This document shows positions 9,920-18,180 of a stretch of 64,000 nt of DNA, piece by piece. A program made the translations under genes and the position numbers. Under the pieces are notes generated by a model that searched no databases, was not told where the DNA came from, and saw nothing but the letters and a program-made list of their open reading frames with translations. Location: NCBI GenBank assembly GCA_964521865.1, contig CAZFTJ010000002.1, positions 1-64,000 of the forward strand. The letters are read 5' to 3'. Source of the stretch: CAYSRJ01 sp964521865 (GTDB lineage Bacteria; Spirochaetota; B62-G9; DRHN01). Positions within the stretch are counted from its first letter, which is position 1. Each line of letters opens with the position of its first letter.

Positions 9920-10029
9920 TTAAAATTTTCCTCACTAATCTCAATAATAGTAGTTTTCATAAAAAGCCATATTTCATTATTCACAAAAACATTCATATTG
10001 AGACACATGAAATAGCTAAATGGATCCTT

Positions 10030-10860
10030 TCATTTGATAGCCCCAAAAGTAAGTCCGCTAATGAATTGCTTCTGGATGAGAACCGCAAAGATTAGCAGGG
10101 GTAACGTAACGAGAGCAGACGCTGCTGCCATCTGCCCCCACGCAAGCCCGCTCTCCATTATGAAAGAGTTAATTGTCACAGGGAGGGTAGTCGCTTTTGC
10201 ATAAGTCAACAGGAGTGCAAAGAGAAACTCGTTCCAGCACAAAATTATGCAGAAGATGGTTGTGGTCGCTAAACCGCCCCGTGCGAGAGGGAGAGTCACC
10301 CTCCACAGCACACTCATCGTCGTGCATCCATCCACGCGTGCTGCCTCCTCGATTTCAACGGGAACATCCTCGAAAAAGGAGCGCATTAGCCATACTACGA
10401 AGGACAAATTGGAGAGCGTATAGAGGAAGATCAGCGGATAGTAGGTATCGAGAAGATGTAAGTTCTTGACAACAACAAAAACGGGAAGGATGATGGCGAT
10501 TGGAGGCGCAAAGCGGCTACCCAATATCAATCCTGCCACTACCCCCTTTCCCCTGAAAGTGTACCGTGAAAGCGCATATGCACCAAAAGTGCCCAATAGC
10601 ATTGAGAGGGCAGTTGAACTCACTGCAATAACGAGGGTGTTTTTGTAGTATGAGAGGAAATTATACATCCGAATAACATTGACATAATTCTCTGTAGTCG
10701 GCTTGAAGATAAACTTGGGTGGAATCGCGAAGGCATCAATAGGAGTCTTAAATGATGTCATGAAAAGCCATATAATAGGGAACATGAAGAATACCATCAC
10801 GACCACCACGGCAACTCCTCGAAGTCCGATGAACAGTCCACGCCCCTCTCGTACTCTCAT
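10030..10860 (-). CDS. Sugar ABC transporter permease, MalG type
   Basis: This 276-residue inner-membrane protein has six predicted membrane segments. Its EAA loop, EEAARVDGCTTMSVLWRVTLP, contacts the ATPase subunit. The N-terminal FFMFPIIWLFMTSFKTP and C-terminal QKQFISGLTFGAIK (here ending in K) are typical of MalG/CUT1-type permeases. The start overlaps the last four bases of the partner permease, so the two are translationally coupled. No ATPase gene is present in the cluster, as is common where one shared ATPase (MsmX/UgpC type) serves several importers. GC content is clearly higher than that of the rhaB and aldolase genes downstream. Confidence 0.85.
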   Translation of the reverse strand: MRVREGRGLFIGLRGVAVVVVMVFFMFPIIWLFMTSFKTPIDAFAIPPKFIFKPTTENYVNVIRMYNFLSYYKNTLVIAVSSTALSMLLGTFGAYALSRYTFRGKGVVAGLILGSRFAPPIAIILPVFVVVKNLHLLDTYYPLIFLYTLSNLSFVVWLMRSFFEDVPVEIEEAARVDGCTTMSVLWRVTLPLARGGLATTTIFCIILCWNEFLFALLLTYAKATTLPVTINSFIMESGLAWGQMAAASALVTLPLLIFAVLIQKQFISGLTFGAIK

Positions 10861-11798
10861 ACGTTCTTTCTCCTTTCCTTCCGTTCGCCAGTAGCATAAA
10901 AGAACATACCTGCAAATATATTCACTACCACAAAGAGTACAATTGTAAGAGTTGCCGCATAGCCCATATGGAATACAATGAAACCTTGGCGGAAAATGTG
11001 CATGCTGATTGTTTCAGTTTTGATGCCTGGCCCCCCGCCTGTCATGATATATATGAGATCAAAGGTTTTGAATGCATCAATAAAGCGAATAAGCAGTGCG
11101 ATTAGCAGGAGAGGTTTCAGTAGGGGCAAGGTAATGCGGAGGAACATCTGCCAGCCGCTTGCACCATCAATCACTGCCGCCTCAAAGGGTTCGGTCGGTA
11201 GCGCCTTCAGGCCAGCCACCACGACCAGGATGAGGAAGGGTGCATTCTCCCATATGGAGACGACGATGACTGCGGGGAGCGCCAGCCTTCGGTTGGCTAA
11301 GATAGTCATCTTAGGGAAACCGAGAAGGCCTATCAGGTAGCTTATGATCCCAAGATTACCCTGATACATCATCCGCCAGAGGATGCCCACCACTACGGGA
11401 GTGATGACCAAGGGGAGGAGGATGAAGCCACGCAGGGCCGACATTACCCGTGTCTCACGAACCAGCAGGTGACCGACCCCAAGTCCTAGCCCTAATTCTA
11501 CTGTGAGAGTCGATAATGTAAAGATAATCGCTGTGAGCACGCTTTGCAACGAGTTATGGTCTGAGAGTAGTCGTCGGAAGTTGTCTATCCCTACGAAGTT
11601 CTTGCCTAGCCAGGGCATAGTGAGCGTCCAATCAAACAGTGAGCTCTTTATCAAATACACAAAGAGGATGATTGGAAGTGGAACGAGAATGAGCAGGCAG
11701 GGAGAAAGGAGTAGCCAGGGAATATATGCCTTTGTGATCTTTCTTCTGCGCTGTAGTCCCTTTTTTATTCCAACAGTATTGGACATTGATTGCGGCAA
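10857..11798 (-). CDS. Sugar ABC transporter permease, MalF/UgpA type
   Basis: This 313-residue permease has six membrane segments and the EAA loop PFEAAVIDGASGWQMFLRIT, followed by the family's late motif IYIMTGGGP. It would form the membrane channel with the MalG-type partner, whose start it overlaps by four bases. The TTG at 11798 is preferred as start because an AGGAGG lies about ten bases upstream of it. An ATG four codons later is the alternative. The binding-protein gene lies about 120 bases upstream, in the usual order binding protein, MalF, MalG. Confidence 0.85.
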   Translation of the reverse strand: MPQSMSNTVGIKKGLQRRRKITKAYIPWLLLSPCLLILVPLPIILFVYLIKSSLFDWTLTMPWLGKNFVGIDNFRRLLSDHNSLQSVLTAIIFTLSTLTVELGLGLGVGHLLVRETRVMSALRGFILLPLVITPVVVGILWRMMYQGNLGIISYLIGLLGFPKMTILANRRLALPAVIVVSIWENAPFLILVVVAGLKALPTEPFEAAVIDGASGWQMFLRITLPLLKPLLLIALLIRFIDAFKTFDLIYIMTGGGPGIKTETISMHIFRQGFIVFHMGYAATLTIVLFVVVNIFAGMFFYATGERKERRKNV

Positions 11799-11917
11799 TG
11801 ATTAAATGCCTCCTTTCGTATTCTTTTTTATGTTAGAAGGACGTATTATAAATAATGAAGCGATCGCTAAACGCCCACTACTTATTAATATGAGATGCTA
11901 CGAGCGTAAGTCGCCGA

Positions 11918-13270
11918 CTACTTCAGATAACCCGCCTTCTTCATTAGTTCGTCGATAGCGGCGCAAGCTTCATTTGCCGCAGCTTGGGCGGACTTCTCTC
12001 CAGAGAGAACATCGGAGAACATGAGACCGATCACATCTGCCACTTCATTCCAGTTCGTGATCGGAGGATAGCCCGCCGGATCTGTATCGGCAAAGATCTG
12101 AGCGACAACTTTCTCAAGAGGAGGTCGGCCTGGTGGGTTTGGCGCTACGCTGTACACAGCCAGATTAGCTTCTTTCGTAGTTGCTAAGAGGAGCCGCTTG
12201 GCCACGGGTGTTCCCGTCACCCACTGGATGTACTGCCAGGCGGCGTCCTTCTTTTTTGATGTGTTCGGTATGCCTAATCCCCAGGCTCCACCGACCGCTC
12301 GGCCTTTAGTGGGACTATCCGGCAATGGTGCGAGACCGACGTGACCTGCTATTTTCGACTGCACAGGATCGTTGTACTGTTCCCATATCACGAAACCTTC
12401 CGTGATCATGGCAACATGTCCCTGGATGAACTCAGTCTTCACGTCTGTCCACCCCGCCCTCTTGGCTCCAGGTGGTGCGTAGAGGTCTAACATCTTCTTG
12501 TACCACTCCAACGACTTAACCGCTTGGGGTTCATTGAGTGTACATTTCCAGTTTTCATCGAAGAACCTGCCACCAAAGAGCTTGAGCACCTGAATCCAGG
12601 TGTTTGTGTCTTGGGACCCCCGCCGCCCAGCCCTGGCCATCCAGCCGTAGATTTGTCCCAATTCGGGGTCTTTACGGGTCAGCTTTTTGGCTACTTCCTC
12701 GAATTCCGCGATAGTCGTGGGTATCTTCACGTCGTACTTCTTAAAGATGATATCGTTATAGATCAGCCCATTGGTGAAGGTTATGAACGGTATCCCCAGC
12801 TGCTTTTTGTTCATAGACAGAATGCCGAGCATCGAGTCGTCGAAGTCAGTCGCCTTCCAGCCAAAAGCGTTCTTTGAAGGATCATTGATGTAAGGCTTCA
12901 GGTCAATCATCCAGCCCGCTTTCTCGAATCCTGGCTGGAATAGCCAGATGTACTGCAAGACGTCGTAGGTGCCAACCTGTTGGCTTAGTTCTATCTGTTC
13001 CTTGGCGAACACCTCGCTCTCCGGCATGATATCGACAGTCACCGTAATGCCGGTAGCTGCTTCAAACTCAGGTAGCAGGCTCAGCAGTTTCTCCGTGTTC
13101 GGCCGCTTGTCGTGTAATACATGGATTGACTGGCCGGCGTAGGGTTTAGCCACGGCTGCTGGTGCCTCCGGAGCTTTTCCTTTCTCTTTGGTTCCACCAG
13201 CAATTAGGATTGTTATAGGTACGAACATACAAATTACTACTCTTGATAAAAACATAAGTGATTTTTTCAT
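11918..13270 (-). CDS. Extracellular sugar-binding protein (ABC importer)
   Basis: This is a 450-residue solute-binding protein of the CUT1 (UgpB/MalE-like) group. The N-terminus is a signal peptide (MKKSLMFLSRVVICMFVPIT) whose hydrophobic core ends in LIAGG, followed by TKEKGKAPEAPA. There is no lipobox cysteine after the core, a pattern often seen in spirochaete binding proteins. The mature part includes ITVDIMPESEVFAKEQIEL, DPELGQIYGWMARAGRRGSQ, GHVAMITEGFVIWEQY, GRAVGGAWGLGIPNTS and DAAWQYIQWVTG. It would deliver a sugar or oligosaccharide to the two permeases downstream. The neighbouring kinase and aldolase genes suggest a deoxyhexose-containing substrate. The region upstream contains the assembly gap and a tandem duplication. 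Confidence 0.85.
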   Translation of the reverse strand: MKKSLMFLSRVVICMFVPITILIAGGTKEKGKAPEAPAAVAKPYAGQSIHVLHDKRPNTEKLLSLLPEFEAATGITVTVDIMPESEVFAKEQIELSQQVGTYDVLQYIWLFQPGFEKAGWMIDLKPYINDPSKNAFGWKATDFDDSMLGILSMNKKQLGIPFITFTNGLIYNDIIFKKYDVKIPTTIAEFEEVAKKLTRKDPELGQIYGWMARAGRRGSQDTNTWIQVLKLFGGRFFDENWKCTLNEPQAVKSLEWYKKMLDLYAPPGAKRAGWTDVKTEFIQGHVAMITEGFVIWEQYNDPVQSKIAGHVGLAPLPDSPTKGRAVGGAWGLGIPNTSKKKDAAWQYIQWVTGTPVAKRLLLATTKEANLAVYSVAPNPPGRPPLEKVVAQIFADTDPAGYPPITNWNEVADVIGLMFSDVLSGEKSAQAAANEACAAIDELMKKAGYLK

Positions 13271-13301
13271 CTTCTTTCCTCCTTAATTATTTTTTTATGT
13301 A

Positions 13302-13672
13302 ACTCCTTAAATGTTGCGAAAAAAAACTGGACAACAAAATAGGCTTATATGTATTTTTTCTATGTGAATNNNNNNNNNNNNNNNNNNNNNNNNNNNNNNN
13401 NNNNNNNNNNNNNNNNNNNNNNNNNNNNNNNNNNNNNNNNNNNNNNNNNNNNNNNNNNNNNNNNNNNNNTTAATTTTTGTCAATACTTTATTTCAAATAT
13501 AAATAATTTTATTAAACATTATTTTATTTAAGGCAACTCCTTAAATGCTGCGAAAAAAAACTGGACAACAAAATAGGCTTATATGTATTTTTTCTATGTG
13601 AATTTATACGAATATTTAATTTTTGTCAATACTTTATTTCAAATATAAATAATTTTATTAAACATTATTTAT
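13302..13672. repeat. 146-bp tandem duplication spanning the gap
   Basis: The 68 bases at 13302-13369 recur at 13535-13602 with a single base change, and the roughly 57 bases at 13470-13526 recur at 13616-13672. In the right-hand copy the two parts are separated by about 13 bases instead of the 100 N. If the gap is really about 13 bases, both parts give the same repeat period of 146. It is either a true tandem duplication or two contig ends of the same locus joined by the scaffolder. Confidence 0.75.
13370..13469. other. Assembly gap (100 N)
   Basis: Exactly 100 N, a conventional placeholder for a gap of unknown size. The flanking duplication suggests that the real missing length is about 13 bases (see the repeat entry). 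Confidence 0.95.
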
Positions 13673-13787
13673 ATTTGATCATGTATCGAAGGTATGTGAT
13701 TTTGAATCATAACCATACAAATTCTACTTTACACCAGATGAGTACTATTTTTCGATTAATTTTATGATACTGTTTCCAGAGTTGGTC

Positions 13788-14131
13788 TTAGAGTTCAGGT
13801 TTGAAAATCTTTCTTAAAGCACGCATTAACCATACGATGAACCCTTGATCGCTCCAGCATTTATCGATTTTTTTGATTCGATTAGCAATTTGGCTGAAGG
13901 CTGCCTCAATATCATTGATATTGAGGGGGGCCATTCTTGAGTTTGCAGCCAGTAATCCAAGAGGATCATTGTATGTTGATAGAGTTTTTGCGGATACGTT
14001 TTGTCCTTTGGGTACTTTTCCGCATCCAAAGCCATAAGAAGCTGTTCAAACCTTTCTTTGGTCTTTTGGGCAAGCTCCTTGATAGCCTGTTTATCTGCTG
14101 GATCGAGCTTTTCCAACCCTTTTTTGGTCAT
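13788..14131 (-). pseudogene. Transposase C-terminal remnant, frameshifted
   Basis: The first frame starts around 14131 (MTKKGLEKLDPADKQAIKEL) and is helical through YPQKLYQHTMILLDYWLQT. It shifts frame at a C-run near 13930, after which another frame reads NDIEAAFSQIANRIKKIDKC and ends WLMRALRKIFKPEL at 13788. This ending looks like the C-terminus of a large transposase; I cannot assign the family with certainty. No N-terminal catalytic part is present. It lies next to a second transposase fragment on the other strand, marking a repeatedly hit insertion spot. Confidence 0.55.
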
Positions 14132-14163
14132 ATCAAAGAGAGGCAGAGATTTGGTTCAATATC

Positions 14164-14346
14164 ATGACTCAAAGAGCAATTCATCGGGTGACGTTTAAAA
14201 GTGTCAAAGAATTGATTGCAAAGATCGATCACTTTGTGAGACACTACAATACTGATTCCCGTCATTTTGTGTGGACAACGACTGCCGATTCAATCCTAGA
14301 AAAGATCAAGAGACTTTGTCAATATATTTCTGAGACATCACACTAG
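14164..14346 (+). pseudogene. IS630-type transposase C-terminal remnant
   Basis: Sixty residues read RAIHRVTFKSVKELIAKIDH and HFVWTTTADSILEKIKRLCQ, the characteristic last segment of IS630-family DDE transposases (FVWTATADxIL). The catalytic domain and N-terminal helix-turn-helix are absent. It is a different lineage from the element at 4808-5892, whose C-terminus ends instead in SNQKLIASYYTHVYAT. It stops 17 bases before the RpiR-type regulator. Confidence 0.7.
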
Positions 14347-14363
14347 GAAAGGGAAATAAATAG

Positions 14364-15203
14364 ATGTCCACTATATTAATAAAAATAAGATCTATGTATC
14401 CTAATTTATCTAATATTGAAAAAAAGGTGGCTGAGTATATTTTAGACAATTATGAAAATGTTATATTTCAATCTGTATATGATTTGGCATATGAAGCAAA
14501 AGTGAGTGCAGCATCGATTAGCCGATTTGTAAAGGAAATCGGATATAATAATTTTAAGGATTTTAAAATAGAACTTGCAAGAGAAACTTCCTCATCTATC
14601 GCAAACATTTATGATGAAATCTCTCCCGACGATGCTGATGAAGTAATCATAAAGAAGGTGTTCCTCGGTAATATTAGAAGTATTGAAGAAACTTTAAAGA
14701 TAATTGATACTGAGAAGATCATTCAAATTGCTAAAGTGATTTGTATATCGAAACATGTGATTTTTTTTGGAATTGGAGGGTCTGGTAATATTGCCAAAGA
14801 GGCGAGTATGCGATTTACGAATCTTGATATACAGGCTGAATCTTGTTCAGATCCTGCACATATGCTTGTTCAGTCATCAAGATTGAGAAAGAATGACCTT
14901 GCATTTGGTATTTCTCATTCAGGGCGAACTAAAATTATTGTAAACGCTTTAAAAATAGCGCATAATAACAAAGCAGTAGTGGCTGGGATATCTAACTATT
15001 TTAAATCACCGTTACATAATGTGTGCGATTATTTTTTTTGTACATCCTTTCAAGAAAATAAGGTTAAGGTCGCATCCTTATCCTCTAATATTGCTCAGCT
15101 CTGTATAATTGATGCTATTTATCTCCTGATTTCACGTTATAAAAAAATTTGGGATATTGAAAAATTAAACAGGTTAATAGAAGAACTATTGAGATTAAAA
15201 TAA
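14364..15203 (+). CDS. RpiR/MurR-family transcriptional regulator with SIS domain
   Basis: This 279-residue regulator has two domains. The N-terminal winged helix (residues about 1-80) includes VYDLAYEAKVSAASISRFVK and the recognition helix GYNNFKDFKIELARE. The C-terminal SIS domain (about 120-250) includes HVIFFGIGGSGNIAKEASMR and LAFGISHSGRTKIIVNALK, which bind a sugar phosphate. Such proteins switch sugar-uptake operons in response to a phosphorylated intermediate. It is transcribed away from the binding-protein/permease/kinase cluster and is the obvious candidate to control it, although transposase debris and the gap now lie between them. The gene is AT-rich, like rhaB and the aldolase. 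Confidence 0.85.
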   Translation: MSTILIKIRSMYPNLSNIEKKVAEYILDNYENVIFQSVYDLAYEAKVSAASISRFVKEIGYNNFKDFKIELARETSSSIANIYDEISPDDADEVIIKKVFLGNIRSIEETLKIIDTEKIIQIAKVICISKHVIFFGIGGSGNIAKEASMRFTNLDIQAESCSDPAHMLVQSSRLRKNDLAFGISHSGRTKIIVNALKIAHNNKAVVAGISNYFKSPLHNVCDYFFCTSFQENKVKVASLSSNIAQLCIIDAIYLLISRYKKIWDIEKLNRLIEELLRLK

Positions 15204-15561
15204 AACATCAGAATTATCCCGTTATTTATTTATGTTATCATTCCTACAGGAAAAGCAAAATAAGAGATCAATGAGGAAATAGCTATGCTTAACGATCTCA
15301 TAAAGCATAATTAATTTCACGGCGCAATATAGCGGTTGGAAAACCCTTTCCATTTTGGAACGAGTTTTTTTATTTCAAGCCTCACGGGCGTGAGAAATTA
15401 AATGACTGCTTCGTTAAGCGACTTTACCAGGCAAACAAAGTTTTAATTCCTATACACGTGAGAGATGAAATAAGGAATTTATGTGGGTAAATTCCTCACT
15501 AACATATATAAACAGCTTGGAAAAGAAATATGAAAGAATGATATAGAAATGGAATAACAAT
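15204..15561. other. Intergenic stretch without a visible gene
   Basis: No supported reading frame lies between the RpiR-type gene and the end of the leftward unit at 15562. It contains a short perfect hairpin, CTCACG-GG-CGTGAG (15381-15394), with no T run on either side. The hairpin could end transcription weakly or be an insertion scar. Nothing else was recognised. Confidence 0.5.
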
Positions 15562-16014
15562 TTATGAATTTAATTCATGAAAAGAATCTAGAAGGGGCAC
15601 TCCATTTTTTAACAAATAAAAACCATTACCAATTACGGAATATGTGATATTTGTAATTTTTATTAAAGCTTTATACTCGTCAAGTGAATTTTCGATATTA
15701 TAAACCAATTCTTCTAATGCCTGTTCAAGAGCATTGCATAGGTTTTTATCAATCTTAATTGCTTTTTCAATTCCGCGCTCAATCTCCATCGCTTTACCTT
15801 GAATAGTCGCATGAGATACCTGTAGAATCATATGCATATGTACTAAAAATGGATCATACATCTCATTAAATGCTCTTGCTAACACACCTTGGGCCGCGCT
15901 ATAGTAAAAAAGCTTCCCAAAAAAAGAATTCTCATTTTTCATGTGATTAATAACAATTTTTAATTCTTTAATTATCTTTTGTTTAAATTCATCATGGATT
16001 TTGTCTAAATACAT
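15562..16014 (-). CDS. Hypothetical helical protein in a toxin-antitoxin-like unit
   Basis: The product has 150 residues, starting at the ATG at 16014 (MYLDKIHDEFKQKIIKELK). A longer frame exists, but its extra part lies entirely inside the antitoxin-like gene. The sequence is mostly helical (ENSFFGKLFYYSAAQGVLAR, VSHATIQGKAMEIERGIEKA), with one hydrophobic stretch near the end. I recognise no family. It begins ten bases after the XRE-type gene and so very likely shares its transcript, giving a three-gene unit of toxin-like, antitoxin-like and unknown proteins. It could be an accessory such as a chaperone or stabiliser of the antitoxin, but this is inference from position only. Confidence 0.55.
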   Translation of the reverse strand: MYLDKIHDEFKQKIIKELKIVINHMKNENSFFGKLFYYSAAQGVLARAFNEMYDPFLVHMHMILQVSHATIQGKAMEIERGIEKAIKIDKNLCNALEQALEELVYNIENSLDEYKALIKITNITYSVIGNGFYLLKNGVPLLDSFHELNS

Positions 16015-16024
16015 TTTAGTCTCC

Positions 16025-16498
16025 TTAAACAGCACATACGACCTGGGATATAACTGCCGAACTTGTTGCTGTAACTTGTTCAAGCCTCGGTTCTTTTTCT
16101 GGAATGAACTGGTCATCAATTGCCCCTGTTGCTCTAGACCAAGTTTCTGAATAGCGTTCAGCACTAAAAGGAATACGAGGCATTGATACATCGAGAATAG
16201 TTCTTTCATGATAAATTATACTAATATCAAGCTTTAAATTTAAAACATTTGCTAACTTTGCCATTGTAAGAATGGTCATATTAGTTTTTCCCCTCAGAAT
16301 TTGAGATATATATGATCTACTAACATTCAGTCTTTGTGCTAATTCATTTTGAGTCATATTCAATTTCTTTAGATATTCACTTATAAATATCGCAATATCA
16401 AATGCAATAGATTCAGCTTGATATTCCGGTGTTTGTTTTAATCTTTCTTTTAATTCTTTATACCATTCTGCTTCCACTGCCATCTTTACTCCTCCCAA
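16025..16498 (-). CDS. XRE-type helix-turn-helix protein, HigA-like antitoxin candidate
   Basis: The product has 157 residues. The central part (residues about 40-95) is an XRE/Cro-type domain: MTQNELAQRLNVSRSYISQI followed by LRGKTNMTILTMAKLANVLN. The N-terminal segment EWYKELKERLKQTPEYQAES is typical of HigA-like antitoxins that follow a RelE/Gp49-like toxin. The C-terminal third is unrecognised. Its ATG at 16498 overlaps the end of the toxin-like gene by 13 bases, the usual toxin-first order of higBA. It would bind and neutralise the toxin and repress the operon. It is unusually long for HigA (about 100 residues), with a tail of unknown role. Confidence 0.75.
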   Translation of the reverse strand: MGGVKMAVEAEWYKELKERLKQTPEYQAESIAFDIAIFISEYLKKLNMTQNELAQRLNVSRSYISQILRGKTNMTILTMAKLANVLNLKLDISIIYHERTILDVSMPRIPFSAERYSETWSRATGAIDDQFIPEKEPRLEQVTATSSAVISQVVCAV

Positions 16499-16869
16499 AT
16501 TGGATTTTCTTCAAATTCTTTCTTCAATTTTATCGCCTTCATATATTCCCTTGTTTCAACGTCTTGAGTTTTAAGGAAAAATGAAATAAGTAAAATATTA
16601 TTGTCATATCGAAAGCAATTAATTCTATACCTGCCTTTTTTTAATTCACAAATTAAGGTATCTATATAATTCCAGCATTTATAAAACTTGCCTACTCTGT
16701 TTGTTCCGTTTTCTGCAATATGATCAATTATTTTGGTAAATCCGCTTATTATTTCCCGGTGTTCACTTTCATTCATATTTAAAAAATTAATGACTTCACA
16801 AGAACCATTATCAAGCTCCAATGCAAATATATTTAATTCATTTCCTCTCGTAATTAAACGAGCCCTCAT
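16486..16869 (-). CDS. HigB/Gp49-like toxin candidate (RelE superfamily)
   Basis: This 127-residue basic protein ends with GRYRINCFRYDNNILLISFF followed by LKTQDVETREYMKAIKLKKE, the pattern of phage-derived Gp49-like/HigB toxins (strand-strand-helix of the RelE fold, with late basic residues). RelE-fold toxins cleave mRNA on the ribosome. The N-terminal half is more divergent. The gene precedes and overlaps the XRE-type gene, as expected for a higBA module. An inverted repeat at 16884-16905, just upstream of the start, is a plausible autorepressor site. The assignment rests on the C-terminal motif and gene order. Confidence 0.65.
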   Translation of the reverse strand: MRARLITRGNELNIFALELDNGSCEVINFLNMNESEHREIISGFTKIIDHIAENGTNRVGKFYKCWNYIDTLICELKKGRYRINCFRYDNNILLISFFLKTQDVETREYMKAIKLKKEFEENPIWEE

Positions 16870-16883
16870 TTATATACTCGATA

Positions 16884-16905
16884 TTGTTAATATATATCTT
16901 AACAT
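16884..16905. promoter_or_regulatory. Inverted repeat upstream of toxin-antitoxin-like operon
   Basis: The sequence TTGTTAA (16884-16890), an eight-base AT spacer and TTAACAT (16899-16905) form an inverted repeat 15-36 bases upstream of the leftward toxin-like gene. Position and symmetry suit an operator for the helix-turn-helix antitoxin. The arm resembles a Rex half-site, but the spacer is eight rather than four bases. Confidence 0.4.
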
Positions 16906-17073
16906 ATTTTACCAATAATTCAATAGTATTTTTTCATAGTTATTTTATCATATACCAATAGAGGTACATATAAATATTAAATAATTTTACCGAGCTCACC
17001 AACTTTTAACTGTAGGGTACGGAGCAGTTGGTTGCAGTGCATTGCTTACGAAAACCTGAGAGGTAAATAAAAA

Positions 17074-17688
17074 ATGGAAGAAAATGATGAGCGGATAGAA
17101 GTGTTATTAAGGCTGTTTGAAAGAAACGAGAAATATCATGACCACAAAGAAAATATGGCTTGGCTTGCAACAGCATTTTATGCCACGTATTCTGGTTTTC
17201 TATTGAAATGGCTAATATCTACTGATTTAAAAAATTTATCATTTATAACCACACATCAACTTAGGCTCTTTGGACTAATAATATTTTGGATCATCGCAGT
17301 ATGTGTTTTTAGTATCATATATATGCATTTTACAATGCGGTGGTACTCGGCAGATAGGTCTATAATTTATAGAAGATATATTTTTGATCTAATTAGCTCA
17401 AACGAAGACATATTCGATTACCGATTGAGAAAAATTAGTTTTACCGATGATGATTCTGTATTTCCTGCTGAGTTTCAGGAAAAGATCATCAAATTAAAAG
17501 AAAAACGAAAATTTATAGATTATTTGAAATTTTTTTGTACAATTCCATTAGTATTTCCTTTATTCGTGAAATGTAATGGTAAGGATTGGATTGACCAGAG
17601 GATTAGAACCGAAGTCCCAGCTTACATGATAATATTTGTTCCTCTCTTTGTCAATATTGCTGTTTTATGTATTAAAACTTGTAAATAA
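17074..17688 (+). CDS. Hypothetical membrane protein
   Basis: This 204-residue protein is not recognised. It has hydrophobic segments near residues 25-47 (WLATAFYATYSGFLLKWLI) and 65-88 (LFGLIIFWIIAVCVFSIIYM), and a last one at the C-terminus (YMIIFVPLFVNIAVLCI). Charged helical stretches lie between them (PAEFQEKIIKLKEKRKFIDY). It is AT-rich and isolated, preceded by a GAGAGG ribosome site. The neighbouring small membrane protein may be co-transcribed. It resembles the small membrane proteins often carried on genomic islands, but no function can be proposed. Confidence 0.6.
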   Translation: MEENDERIEVLLRLFERNEKYHDHKENMAWLATAFYATYSGFLLKWLISTDLKNLSFITTHQLRLFGLIIFWIIAVCVFSIIYMHFTMRWYSADRSIIYRRYIFDLISSNEDIFDYRLRKISFTDDDSVFPAEFQEKIIKLKEKRKFIDYLKFFCTIPLVFPLFVKCNGKDWIDQRIRTEVPAYMIIFVPLFVNIAVLCIKTCK

Positions 17689-17787
17689 TATTACATACAC
17701 CCATGTGATTGCATTAGCAGAGTAATTATTAATACTTGTGGCAACCTACCATTTAATCAATTTTATTTAAAAGGGGTTTGATTAAAA

Positions 17788-17946
17788 ATGGGAAGTGCAA
17801 AGAATGTCATAAGTTCCATAATTGCTTGGATAATAGCAATTATCGTGGTAATTTTTGTTATTTATTTCTTTTTTATTTACAAATCTCCGGCGATAAGAGA
17901 TCACGAATATGATCCTGATGTTGAATTCCATAACCAATTACCTTAA
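17788..17946 (+). CDS. Small single-span membrane protein
   Basis: This 52-residue frame begins MGSAKNVISSIIAWIIAIIV, continues with a strongly hydrophobic segment (VIFVIYFFFIY) and ends in a polar tail, KSPAIRDHEYDPDVEF, before the stop at 17946. An AAGGGG ribosome site lies 11 bases upstream of the ATG. The single membrane helix with a charged tail is coherent, so it is probably a real gene, about 100 bases after the 204-residue membrane protein. Function unknown. Confidence 0.5.
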   Translation: MGSAKNVISSIIAWIIAIIVVIFVIYFFFIYKSPAIRDHEYDPDVEFHNQLP

Positions 17947-18114
17947 TTCAATTTCAAGCTACAAAGCTGTTATCAACTTTCCTCAATGAAACACGTTTTA
18001 TTCGAGGTGACGGGTGAAACGCACATCATTTCCCGCCGACTCCCTGTATCCACTACTGTGACCAAATAGCTGTCCATAAGTGAGAACATAAGGGAACACG
18101 CATAAACATTTTTC

Positions 18115-18143
18115 TTGACCTATCTTCTAATCACGTCTATAAT
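18115..18143 (+). promoter_or_regulatory. Sigma-70-type promoter for the tmRNA remnant
   Basis: TTGACC (18115-18120) and a perfect TATAAT (18138-18143) are separated by exactly 17 bases. Transcription would begin near 18150, about 30 bases before the tmRNA-derived sequence. No protein start follows at a sensible distance, so this looks like the original ssrA promoter. Confidence 0.65.
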
Positions 18144-18180
18144 AGGCAACAAGATAAAACATTGAGGAACATACAGTTAC

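Larger units (their letters stand above)
13271..13787. other. Intergenic stretch with assembly gap
   Basis: No gene is visible. The stretch carries the upstream region of the binding-protein gene, the N run and a tandem duplication of very AT-rich DNA. A GGAGG-like site (AGGAGGAAAGA on the minus strand) lies just before the binding-protein start. I could not define a promoter because the gap falls where one would be expected. Confidence 0.6.

Noticed and set aside
16015..16209. Longer start for the unknown gene at 15562
   Set aside because: The extra 65 codons lie wholly inside the antitoxin-like gene in another frame, and the ATG at 16014 fits the ten-base spacing.
16884..16905. A third Rex site before the toxin-antitoxin-like operon
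   Set aside because: The half-sites match, but the spacer is eight bases instead of four, so it is treated as a local operator.
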